In this document: positions 1-10,328 of the stretch, piece after piece
Layout of the letters: each line of letters begins with the position of its first letter
How positions within the stretch are numbered: position 1 is the first letter of the stretch
NCBI GenBank assembly: GCA_030063045.1
Contig: JAQSEB010000079.1
Span: 248,001-312,000 of the forward strand
Direction: 5' to 3'
Source of the DNA: Pratylenchus scribneri
Lineage: Eukaryota; Nematoda; Chromadorea; Rhabditida; Pratylenchidae
Length of the DNA stretch: 64,000 nucleotides
Position numbers and translations under genes: made by a program
Notes under the pieces: generated by a model
Seen by the model: only the letters and a program-made list of their open reading frames with translations
Told to the model about the DNA's origin: nothing
Databases searched by the model: none

Positions 1-38
1 GTAGGGAAGAGGACCGAGCCATTACTAGGCGTGAAAGA
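1..38 (+). repeat. Exemplar 38-bp monomer and its variant positions
   Basis: This first unit serves as the coordinate system. Recurrent variants are: position 1 G/A (AGAATAGGG); positions 4-6 GGG/AGC (GTAAGCAAG); position 12 G/A (GGACC/GAACC); position 19 C/G/A; positions 22-23 TT/CA/TA (ATTAC, ACAAC, ATAAC); position 25 C/A (ATTAATAGG); and position 37 G/A (GTGAAAAAG). Composite variants are GCGCGAAAGAATATGG, GTGATAAAG and GATGCCCTAC. CpGs lie at 15-16 and 30-31. CTAG at 25-28 is a BfaI site in most units. GGACC at 11-15 is an AvaII site only when position 12 is G. The same few variants recur in combination along the array, which makes higher-order copies traceable. Confidence 0.95.
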
Positions 39-524
39 GTAGGGAAGAGAAACGAGGCACAACTAGGCGTGAAAGAGTAGGGAAGAGGACCGAGACATTA
101 CTAGGCGTGAAAGAGTAGGGAAGAGGACCGAGCCATTACTAGGCGTGAAAGAGTAGGGAAGAGAACCGAGGCATTACTAGGCGTGAAAGAGTAAGCAAGA
201 GAACCGAGCCATTACTAGGCGTGAAAGAATAGGGAAGAGGACCGAGGCATTACTAGGCGTGAAAAAGTAGGGAAGAGAACCGAGACATTACTAGGCGTGA
301 AAGAGTAGGGAAGAGAACCGAGGCATTACTAGGCGTGAAAGAGTAGGGAAGAGAACCGAGACATTACTAGGCGTGAAAGAGTAGGGAAGAGAACCGAGCC
401 ATTACTAGGCGTGAAAGAGTAGGGAAGAGAACCGAGACATTACTAGGCGTGAAAGAGTAGGGAAGAGAACCGAGGCATTACTAGGCGTGAAAGAGTAGGG
501 AAGAGAACCGAAGCCCTACTAGGC

Positions 525-561
525 GTGGTTATGCAAGAAGAGGACCGAGGCATTACTAGGC
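525..561 (+). repeat. Exemplar 37-bp marker monomer (103 copies)
   Basis: This unit reads GTGGTTATGCAAGAAGAG where ordinary units read GTGAAAGAGTAGGGAAGAG, a net loss of one base. Compared with the GTAAGCAAG variant it looks like a 4-base loss plus an AAG gain. It is normally preceded by GAAGCCCTACTAGGC, giving the interrupted palindrome CCTA-C-TAGG. I located 103 such units. Of these, 95 have GAAGCCCTAC/GTGGTT, 4 have GAGGCCCTAC/GTGGAT, 2 have GAAGCACTAC (55348, 58800) and 2 have GAGGCATTAC (24776, 25041). They delimit higher-order blocks. The commonest spacings are 569 bp (16 times), 341 (11), 531 (9), 683 (9), 417 (8) and 455 (7). Confidence 0.95.
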
Positions 562-941
562 GTGAAAGAGTAGGGAAGAGGACCGAGACATTACTAGGCG
601 TGAAAGAGTAGGGAAGAGGACCGAGCCATTACTAGGCGTGAAAGAGTAGGGAAGAGGACCGAGACATTACTAGGCGTGAAAGAGTAGGGAAGAGAACCGA
701 GGCATTACTAGGCGTGAAAGAGTAGGCAAGAGAACCGAGGCATTACTAGGCGTGAAAGAGTAAGCAAGAGAACCGAGGCATTACTAAGCTTGAAAGAGTA
801 AGCAAGAGAACCGAGCCATTACTAGGCGTGAAAGAGTAGGGAAGAGAACCGAGGCATTACTTGGCGTGAAAGAGTAAGCAAGAGAACCGAGGCATTACTA
901 GGCGTGAAAGAGTAGGGAAGAGAACCGAGGCCCTACTAGGC

Positions 942-978
942 GTGGATATGCAAGAAGAGAACCGAGCCATTACTAGGC
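942..978 (+). repeat. GTGGAT subtype of the 37-bp marker
   Basis: This marker reads GTGGATATGCAAGAAG and is preceded by GAGGCCCTAC rather than GAAGCCCTAC. Only four copies exist, at 942, 3408, 3863 and 6635, all in zone I. Each closes a near-identical block of about 400 bp. The subtype is therefore private to one local lineage of higher-order units. Confidence 0.93.
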
Positions 979-2466
979 GTGAAAGAGTAGGGAAGAGGAC
1001 CGAGGCATTACTAGGCGTGAAAGAGTAGGGAAGAGGACCGAGACATTACTAGGCGTGAAAGAGTAGGGAAGAGAACCGAGACATTACTAGGCGTGAAAGA
1101 GTAGGGAAGAGAACCGAGCCATTACTAGGCGTGAAAGAGTAGGGAAGAGAACCGAGACATTACTAGGCGTGAAAGAGTAGGGAAGAGAACCGAGGCATTA
1201 CTAGGCGTGAAAGAGTAGGGAAGAGAACCGAGACATTACTAGGCGTGAAAGAGTAGGGAAGAGAACCGAGCCATTACTAGGCGTGAAAGAGTAGGGAAGA
1301 GAACCGAGACATTACTAGGCGTGAAAGAGTAGGGAAGAGAACCGAGGCATTACTAGGCGTGAAAGAGTAGGGAAGAGAACCGAAGCCCTACTAGGCGTGG
1401 TTATGCAAGAAGAGGACCGAGGCATTACTAGGCGTGAAAGAGTAGGGAAGAGGACCGAGACATTACTAGGCGTGAAAGAGTAGGGAAGAGGACCGAGCCA
1501 TTACTAGGCGTGAAAGAGTAGGGAAAAGAACCGAGACATTACTAGGCGTGAAAAAGTAGGGAAGAGAACCGAGGCATTACTAGGCGTGAAAGAGTAAGCA
1601 AGAGAACCGAGCCATTACTAGGCGTGAAAGAGTAAGCAAGAGAACCGAGCCATTACTAGGCGTGAAAAAGTAGGGAAGAGGACCGAGGCATTACTAGGCG
1701 TGAAAGAGTAAGCAAGAGAACCGAGCCATTACTAGACGTGAAAGAGTAGGGAAGAGAACCGAGGCATTACTAGGCGTGAAAGAGTAAGCAAGAGAACCGA
1801 GCCATTACTAGGCGTGAAAGAGTAAGCAAGAGAACCGAGCCATTACTAGGCGTGAAAGAGTAGGGAAGAGAACCGAGGCATTACTAGGCGTGAAAGAGTA
1901 GGGAAGAGGACCGAGACATTACTAGGCGTGAAAGAGTAGGGAAGAGAACCGAGGCATTACTAGACGTGAAAGAGTAGGGAAGAGAACCGAGGCATTACTA
2001 GGCGCGAAAGAATATGGAAGAGAACCGAGGCATTACTTGGCGTGAAAGAGTAAGCAAGAGAACCGAGCCATTACTAGGCGTGAAAGAGTAGGGAAGAGAA
2101 CCGAGACATTACTAGGCGTGAAAGAGTAGGGAAGAGAACCGAGGCATTACTAGGCGTGAAAGAGTAAGCAAGAGAACCGAGCCATTACTAGGCGTGAAAG
2201 AATAGGGAAGAGGACCGAGGCATTACTAGGCGTGAAAAAGTAGGGAAGAGAACCGAGGCATTACTAGGCGTGAAAGAGTAGGGAAGAGAACCGAAGCCCT
2301 ACTAGGCGTGGTTATGCAAGAAGAGGACCGAGGCATTACTAGGCGTGAAAGAGTAGGGAAGAGGACCGAGACATTACTAGGCGTGAAAGAGTAGGGAAGA
2401 GGACCGAGCCATTACTAGGCGTGAAAGAGTAGGGAAGAGGACCGAGACATTACTAGGCGTGAAAGA

Positions 2467-3539
2467 GTAGGGAAGAGGACCGAGCCATTACTAGGCGTGA
2501 AAGAGTAGGGAAGAGAAACGAGGCACAACTAGGCGTGAAAGAGTAGGGAAGAGGACCGAGACATTACTAGGCGTGAAAGAGTAGGGAAGAGAACCGAGAC
2601 ATTACTAGGCGTGAAAGAGTAGGGAAGAGAACCGAGGCATTACTAGGCGTGAAAGAGTAAGCAAGAGAACCGAGCCATTACTAGGCGTGAAAGAATAGGG
2701 AAGAGGACCGAGGCATTACTAGGCGTGAAAAAGTAGGGAAGAGAACCGAGACATTACTAGGCGTGAAAGAGTAGGGAAGAGAACCGAGGCATTACTAGGC
2801 GTGAAAGAGTAGGGAAGAGAACCGAGACATTACTAGGCGTGAAAGAGTAGGGAAGAGAACCGAGCCATTACTAGGCGTGAAAGAGTAGGGAAGAGAACCG
2901 AGACATTACTAGGCGTGAAAGAGTAGGGAAGAGAACCGAGGCATTACTAGGCGTGAAAGAGTAGGGAAGAGAACCGAAGCCCTACTAGGCGTGGTTATGC
3001 AAGAAGAGGACCGAGGCATTACTAGGCGTGAAAGAGTAGGGAAGAGGACCGAGACATTACTAGGCGTGAAAGAGTAGGGAAGAGGACCGAGCCATTACTA
3101 GGCGTGAAAGAGTAGGGAAGAGGACCGAGACATTACTAGGCGTGAAAGAGTAGGGAAGAGAACCGAGGCATTACTAGGCGTGAAAGAGTAGGCAAGAGAA
3201 CCGAGGCATTACTAGGCGTGAAAGAGTAAGCAAGAGAACCGAGGCATTACTAAGCTTGAAAGAGTAAGCAAGAGAACCGAGCCATTACTAGGCGTGAAAG
3301 AGTAGGGAAGAGAACCGAGGCATTACTTGGCGTGAAAGAGTAAGCAAGAGAACCGAGGCATTACTAGGCGTGAAAGAGTAGGGAAGAGAACCGAGGCCCT
3401 ACTAGGCGTGGATATGCAAGAAGAGAACCGAGCCATTACTAGGCGTGAAAGAGTAGGGAAGAGGACCGAGGCATTACTAGGCGTGAAAGAGTAGGGAAGA
3501 GGACCGAGACATTACTAGGCGTGAAAGAGTAGGGAAGAG
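2467..3539. repeat. Segmental copy A2 (offset 2466 bp)
   Basis: Second copy of the segment at 1-1073, sharing its marker spacing (683 and 417 bp before 2991 and 3408) and its private HindIII site. Beyond 3539 it runs into the 2772-bp duplication, so the two duplications abut or slightly overlap here. Confidence 0.92.
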
Positions 3540-6261
3540 GACCGAGCCATTACTAGGCGTGAAAGAGTAGGGAAGAGGACCGAGACATTACTAGGCGTGA
3601 AAGAGTAGGGAAGAGAACCGAGGCATTACTAGGCGTGAAAGAGTAGGCAAGAGAACCGAGGCATTACTAGGCGTGAAAGAGTAAGCAAGAGAACCGAGGC
3701 ATTACTAGGCTTGAAAGAGTAAGCAAGAGAACCGAGCCATTACTAGGCGTGAAAGAGTAGGGAAGAGAACCGAGGCATTACTTGGCGTGAAAGAGTAAGC
3801 AAGAGAACCGAGGCATTACTAGGCGTGAAAGAGTAGGGAAGAGAACCGAGGCCCTACTAGGCGTGGATATGCAAGAAGAGAACCGAGCCATTACTAGGCG
3901 TGAAAGAGTAGGGAAGAGGACCGAGGCATTACTAGGCGTGAAAGAGTAGGGAAGAGAACCGAGGCATTACTAGGCGTGAAAAAGTAGGGAAGAGGACCGA
4001 GGCATTACTAGGCGTGAAAGAGTAAGAAAGAGAACCGAGGCATTACTAGGCGTGAAAGAGTAGGGAAGAGGACCGAGACATTACTAGGCGTGAAAGAGTA
4101 GGGAAGAGAACCGAGGCATTACTAGGCGTGAAAGAGTAGGGAAGAGAACCGAGGCATTACTAGGCGTGAAAGAGTAAGCAAGAGAACCGAGCCATTACTA
4201 GGCGTGAAAGAGTAGGGAAGAGAACCGATGCCCTACTAGGCGTGAAAGAGTAAGCAGGAGAACCGAGGCATTACTAGGCGTGAAAGAGTAAGCAAGAGAA
4301 CCGAGCCATTACTAGGCGTGAAAGAGTAGGGAAGAGAACCGATGCCCTACTAGGCGTGAAAGAGTAGGGAAAAGAACCGAGACATTACTAGGCGTGAAAA
4401 AGTAGGGAAGAGGACCGAGGCATTACTAGGCGTGAAAGAGTAAGCAAGAGAACCGAGCCATTACTAGGCGTGAAAGAGTAGGGAAGAGAACCGAGGCATT
4501 ACTAGGCGTGAAAGAGTAGGGAAGAGGACCGAGACATTACTAGGCGTGAAAAAGTAGGGAAGAGGACCGAGGCATTACTAGGCGTGAAAGAGTAAGCAAG
4601 AGAACCGAGGCATTACTAGGCGTGAAAGAGTAGGGAAGAGAACCGAGGCATTACTAGGCGTGAAAGAGTAAGCAAGAGAACCGAGCCATTACTAGGCGTG
4701 AAAGAGTAGGGAAGAGAACCGAGGCATTACTAGGCGTGAAAGAGTAGGGAAGAGGACCGAGACATTACTAGGCGTGAAAAAGTAGGGAAGAGGACCGAGG
4801 CATTACTAGGCGTGAAAGAGTAGGGAAGAGAACCGATGCCCTACTAGGCGTGAAAGAGTAGGGAAAAGAACCGAGACATTACTAGGCGTGAAAAAGTAGG
4901 GAAGAGAACCGAGGCATTACTAGGCGTGAAAGAGTAAGCAAGAGAACCGAGCCATTACTAGGCGTGAAAAAGTAGGGAAGAGGACCGAGGCATTACTAGG
5001 CGTGAAAGAGTAAGCAAGAGAACCGAGCCATTACTAGACGTGAAAGAGTAGGGAAGAGAACCGAGGCATTACTAGGCGTGAAAGAGTAGGGAAGAGGACC
5101 GAGACATTACTAGGCGTGAAAAAGTAGGGAAGAGGACCGAGGCATTACTAGGCGTGAAAGAGTAAGCAAGAGAACCGAGGCATTACTAGGCGTGAAAGAG
5201 TAGGGAAGAGAACCGAGGCATTACTAGGCGTGAAAGAGTAAGCAAGAGAACCGAGCCATTACTAGGCGTGAAAGAGTAGGGAAGAGAACCGAGGCATTAC
5301 TAGGCGTGAAAGAGTAGGGAAGAGGACCGAGACATTACTAGGCGTGAAAAAGTAGGGAAGAGGACCGAGGCATTACTAGGCGTGAAAGAGTAGGGAAGAG
5401 AACCGATGCCCTACTAGGCGTGAAAGAGTAGGGAAAAGAACCGAGACATTACTAGGCGTGAAAAAGTAGGGAAGAGAACCGAGGCATTACTAGGCGTGAA
5501 AGAGTAAGCAAGAGAACCGAGCCATTACTAGGCGTGAAAAAGTAGGGAAGAGGACCGAGGCATTACTAGGCGTGAAAGAGTAAGCAAGAGAACCGAGCCA
5601 TTACTAGACGTGAAAGAGTAGGGAAGAGAACCGAGGCATTACTAGGCGTGAAAGAGTAAGCAAGAGAACCGAGCCATTACTAGGCGTGAAAGAGTAAGCA
5701 AGAGAACCGAGCCATTACTAGGCGTGAAAGAGTAGGGAAGAGAACCGAGGCATTACTAGGCGTGAAAGAGTAGGGAAGAGGACCGAGACATTACTAGGCG
5801 TGAAAGAGTAGGGAAGAGAACCGAGGCATTACTAGACGTGAAAGAGTAGGGAAGAGAACCGAGGCATTACTAGGCGCGAAAGAATATGGAAGAGAACCGA
5901 GGCATTACTTGGCGTGAAAGAGTAAGCAAGAGAACCGAGCCATTACTAGGCGTGAAAGAGTAGGGAAGAGAACCGAGACATTACTAGGCGTGAAAGAGTA
6001 GGGAAGAGAACCGAGGCATTACTAGGCGTGAAAGAGTAAGCAAGAGAACCGAGCCATTACTAGGCGTGAAAGAATAGGGAAGAGGACCGAGGCATTACTA
6101 GGCGTGAAAAAGTAGGGAAGAGAACCGAGGCATTACTAGGCGTGAAAGAGTAGGGAAGAGAACCGAAGCCCTACTAGGCGTGGTTATGCAAGAAGAGGAC
6201 CGAGGCATTACTAGGCGTGAAAGAGTAGGGAAGAGGACCGAGACATTACTAGGCGTGAAAG
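3490..6261. repeat. 2772-bp higher-order repeat, copy 1
   Basis: The marker pairs 3408/6180, 3863/6635 and 6180/8952 are each exactly 2772 bp apart (73 monomers, two short). GATGCC units at 4227, 4341, 4835 and 5405 recur at 6999, 7113, 7607 and 8177. The match begins near 3490, two units after the 3408 marker, and continues to about 6280/9052. The two copies are therefore essentially adjacent and form a tandem duplication. It contains a 61-monomer stretch without a marker, rich in GTGAAAAAG, GTAAGCAAG and GATGCCC units. Confidence 0.9.
4400..5640. repeat. Nested 570-bp tandem duplication in copy 1
   Basis: Inside the 2772-bp repeat the unit order repeats with a 570-bp (15-monomer) period: the GATGCC at 4835 recurs at 5405. 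The CTAGACG variant at 5031-5040 recurs at 5601-5610. One sequence difference is that the earliest related unit lacks the CTAGACG change. The same nested structure is present 2772 bp downstream, so the 570-bp duplication is older than the 2772-bp one. Confidence 0.85.
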
Positions 6262-9050
6262 AGTAGGGAAGAGGACCGAGACATTACTAGGCGTGAAAGA
6301 GTAGGGAAGAGGACCGAGCCATTACTAGGCGTGAAAGAGTAGGGAAGAGGACCGAGACATTACTAGGCGTGAAAGAGTAGGGAAGAGAACCGAGGCATTA
6401 CTAGGCGTGAAAGAGTAGGCAAGAGAACCGAGGCATTACTAGGCGTGAAAGAGTAAGCAAGAGAACCGAGGCATTACTAGGCTTGAAAGAGTAAGCAAGA
6501 GAACCGAGCCATTACTAGGCGTGAAAGAGTAGGGAAGAGAACCGAGGCATTACTTGGCGTGAAAGAGTAAGCAAGAGAACCGAGGCATTACTAGGCGTGA
6601 AAGAGTAGGGAAGAGAACCGAGGCCCTACTAGGCGTGGATATGCAAGAAGAGAACCGAGCCATTACTAGGCGTGAAAGAGTAGGGAAGAGGACCGAGGCA
6701 TTACTAGGCGTGAAAGAGTAGGGAAGAGAACCGAGGCATTACTAGGCGTGAAAAAGTAGGGAAGAGGACCGAGGCATTACTAGGCGTGAAAGAGTAAGAA
6801 AGAGAACCGAGGCATTACTAGGCGTGAAAGAGTAGGGAAGAGGACCGAGACATTACTAGGCGTGAAAGAGTAGGGAAGAGAACCGAGGCATTACTAGGCG
6901 TGAAAGAGTAGGGAAGAGAACCGAGGCATTACTAGGCGTGAAAGAGTAAGCAAGAGAACCGAGCCATTACTAGGCGTGAAAGAGTAGGGAAGAGAACCGA
7001 TGCCCTACTAGGCGTGAAAGAGTAAGCAGGAGAACCGAGGCATTACTAGGCGTGAAAGAGTAAGCAAGAGAACCGAGCCATTACTAGGCGTGAAAGAGTA
7101 GGGAAGAGAACCGATGCCCTACTAGGCGTGAAAGAGTAGGGAAAAGAACCGAGACATTACTAGGCGTGAAAAAGTAGGGAAGAGGACCGAGGCATTACTA
7201 GGCGTGAAAGAGTAAGCAAGAGAACCGAGCCATTACTAGGCGTGAAAGAGTAGGGAAGAGAACCGAGGCATTACTAGGCGTGAAAGAGTAGGGAAGAGGA
7301 CCGAGACATTACTAGGCGTGAAAAAGTAGGGAAGAGGACCGAGGCATTACTAGGCGTGAAAGAGTAAGCAAGAGAACCGAGGCATTACTAGGCGTGAAAG
7401 AGTAGGGAAGAGAACCGAGGCATTACTAGGCGTGAAAGAGTAAGCAAGAGAACCGAGCCATTACTAGGCGTGAAAGAGTAGGGAAGAGAACCGAGGCATT
7501 ACTAGGCGTGAAAGAGTAGGGAAGAGGACCGAGACATTACTAGGCGTGAAAAAGTAGGGAAGAGGACCGAGGCATTACTAGGCGTGAAAGAGTAGGGAAG
7601 AGAACCGATGCCCTACTAGGCGTGAAAGAGTAGGGAAAAGAACCGAGACATTACTAGGCGTGAAAAAGTAGGGAAGAGAACCGAGGCATTACTAGGCGTG
7701 AAAGAGTAAGCAAGAGAACCGAGCCATTACTAGGCGTGAAAAAGTAGGGAAGAGGACCGAGGCATTACTAGGCGTGAAAGAGTAAGCAAGAGAACCGAGC
7801 CATTACTAGACGTGAAAGAGTAGGGAAGAGAACCGAGGCATTACTAGGCGTGAAAGAGTAGGGAAGAGGACCGAGACATTACTAGGCGTGAAAAAGTAGG
7901 GAAGAGGACCGAGGCATTACTAGGCGTGAAAGAGTAAGCAAGAGAACCGAGGCATTACTAGGCGTGAAAGAGTAGGGAAGAGAACCGAGGCATTACTAGG
8001 CGTGAAAGAGTAAGCAAGAGAACCGAGCCATTACTAGGCGTGAAAGAGTAGGGAAGAGAACCGAGGCATTACTAGGCGTGAAAGAGTAGGGAAGAGGACC
8101 GAGACATTACTAGGCGTGAAAAAGTAGGGAAGAGGACCGAGGCATTACTAGGCGTGAAAGAGTAGGGAAGAGAACCGATGCCCTACTAGGCGTGAAAGAG
8201 TAGGGAAAAGAACCGAGACATTACTAGGCGTGAAAAAGTAGGGAAGAGAACCGAGGCATTACTAGGCGTGAAAGAGTAAGCAAGAGAACCGAGCCATTAC
8301 TAGGCGTGAAAAAGTAGGGAAGAGGACCGAGGCATTACTAGGCGTGAAAGAGTAAGCAAGAGAACCGAGCCATTACTAGACGTGAAAGAGTAGGGAAGAG
8401 AACCGAGGCATTACTAGGCGTGAAAGAGTAAGCAAGAGAACCGAGCCATTACTAGGCGTGAAAGAGTAAGCAAGAGAACCGAGCCATTACTAGGCGTGAA
8501 AGAGTAGGGAAGAGAACCGAGGCATTACTAGGCGTGAAAGAGTAGGGAAGAGGACCGAGACATTACTAGGCGTGAAAGAGTAGGGAAGAGAACCGAGGCA
8601 TTACTAGACGTGAAAGAGTAGGGAAGAGAACCGAGGCATTACTAGGCGCGAAAGAATATGGAAGAGAACCGAGGCATTACTTGGCGTGAAAGAGTAAGCA
8701 AGAGAACCGAGCCATTACTAGGCGTGAAAGAGTAGGGAAGAGAACCGAGACATTACTAGGCGTGAAAGAGTAGGGAAGAGAACCGAGGCATTACTAGGCG
8801 TGAAAGAGTAAGCAAGAGAACCGAGCCATTACTAGGCGTGAAAGAATAGGGAAGAGGACCGAGGCATTACTAGGCGTGAAAAAGTAGGGAAGAGAACCGA
8901 GGCATTACTAGGCGTGAAAGAGTAGGGAAGAGAACCGAAGCCCTACTAGGCGTGGTTATGCAAGAAGAGGACCGAGGCATTACTAGGCGTGAAAGAGTAG
9001 GGAAGAGGACCGAGACATTACTAGGCGTGAAAGAGTAGGGAAGAGGACCG
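6262..9050. repeat. 2772-bp higher-order repeat, copy 2
   Basis: Second tandem copy of 3490-6261, with the same order of variant units throughout as far as I compared. After 8952 it departs from copy 1. The units that follow resemble those after the 2308 marker instead (GGACCGAGCC followed by a GAGGCACAAC unit), so the right end is a mosaic joint. Confidence 0.9.
7172..8412. repeat. Nested 570-bp tandem duplication in copy 2
   Basis: Counterpart of 4400-5640, with GATGCC units at 7607 and 8177 that are 570 bp apart. It was carried along when the 2772-bp unit duplicated. Confidence 0.85.
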
Positions 9051-10328
9051 AGCCATTACTAGGCGTGAAAGAGTAGGGAAGAGGACCGAGACATTACTAG
9101 GCGTGAAAGAGTAGGGAAGAGGACCGAGCCATTACTAGGCGTGAAAGAGTAGGGAAGAGAACCGAGGCACAACTAGGCGTGAAAGAGTAGGGAAGAGGAC
9201 CGAGACATTACTAGGCGTGAAAGAGTAGGGAAGAGAACCGAGACATTACTAGGCGTGAAAGAGTAGGGAAGAGAACCGAGGCATTACTAGGCGTGAAAGA
9301 GTAAGCAAGAGAACCGAGCCATTACTAGGCGTGAAAGAATAGGGAAGAGGACCGAGGCATTACTAGGCGTGAAAAAGTAGGGAAGAGAACCGAGACATTA
9401 CTAGGCGTGAAAGAGTAGGGAAGAGAACCGAGGCATTACTAGGCGTGAAAGAGTAGGGAAGAGAACCGAGACATTACTAGGCGTGAAAGAGTAGGGAAGA
9501 GAACCGAGCCATTACTAGGCGTGAAAGAGTAGGGAAGAGAACCGAGACATTACTAGGCGTGAAAGAGTAGGGAAGAGAACCGAGGCATTACTAGGCGTGA
9601 AAGAGTAAGCAAGAGAACCGAGCCATTACTAGGCGTGAAAGAATAGGGAAGAGGACCGAGGCATTACTAGGCGTGAAAAAGTAGGGAAGAGAACCGAGGC
9701 ATTACTAGGCGTGAAAGAGTAGGGAAGAGAACCGAAGCCCTACTAGGCGTGGTTATGCAAGAAGAGAACCGAGCCATTACTAGGCGTGAAAGAGTAGGGA
9801 AGAGAACCGAGGCATAACTAGGCGTGAAAGAGTAGGGAAGAGGACCGAGGCATTACTAGGCGTGAAAGAGTAGGGAAGAGGACCGAGACATTACTAGGCG
9901 TGAAAGAGTAGGGAAGAGGACCGAGGCATTACTAGGCGTGAAAGAGTAGGGAAGAGCACCGAGACATTACTAGGCGTGAAAGAGTAGGGAAGAGGACCGA
10001 GCCATTACTAGGCGTGAAAGAGTAGGGAAGAGAACCGAGGCACAACTAGGCGTGAAAGAGTAGGGAAGAGGACCGAGGCATTACTAGGCGTGAAAGAGTA
10101 GGGAAGAGGACCGAGACATTACTAGGCGTGAAAGAGTAGGGAAGAGGACCGAGGCATTACTAGGCGTGAAAGAGTAAGCAAGAGAACCGAGCCATTACTA
10201 GGCGTGAAAGAATAGGGAAGAGGACCGAGGCACAACTAGGCGTGAAAGAGTAGGGAAGAGGCCCGAGGCATTACTAGGCGTGAAAGAGTAGGGAAGAGGA
10301 CCGAGACATTACTAGGCGTGAAAGAGTA

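Larger units (their letters stand above)
1..1073. repeat. Segmental copy A1 (offset 2466 bp)
   Basis: This segment matches 2467-3539, base for base over most of its length. Both copies carry the rare AAACGAGGCACAAC unit (starting at 39 and 2505), the same marker pair (525/942 and 2991/3408) and a HindIII site AAGCTT (786-791 and 3252-3257). The differences I noticed lie in the unit at 115-152. The match ends at 1074/3540, where position 12 and then position 19 differ. The offset equals 65 monomers, four of them short. The left end is cut by the window. Confidence 0.92.
1..9050. repeat. Zone I of the array
   Basis: Marker units start at 525, 942, 1397, 2308, 2991, 3408, 3863, 6180, 6635 and 8952. 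Two intervals (3863-6180 and 6635-8952) are 61 monomers long with no marker, the longest such intervals in the window. The zone has the GTGGAT markers, GATGCCCTAC units, CTAGACG units and the ATTACTTGG variant. It lacks the ATTATTTGG, GTGATAAAG, GAGAGATT and ATTAATAGG variants seen later. It consists mainly of a 2466-bp-offset duplication followed by a 2772-bp tandem duplication. The zone edge is approximate and set by where the 2772-bp match ends. Confidence 0.85.
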
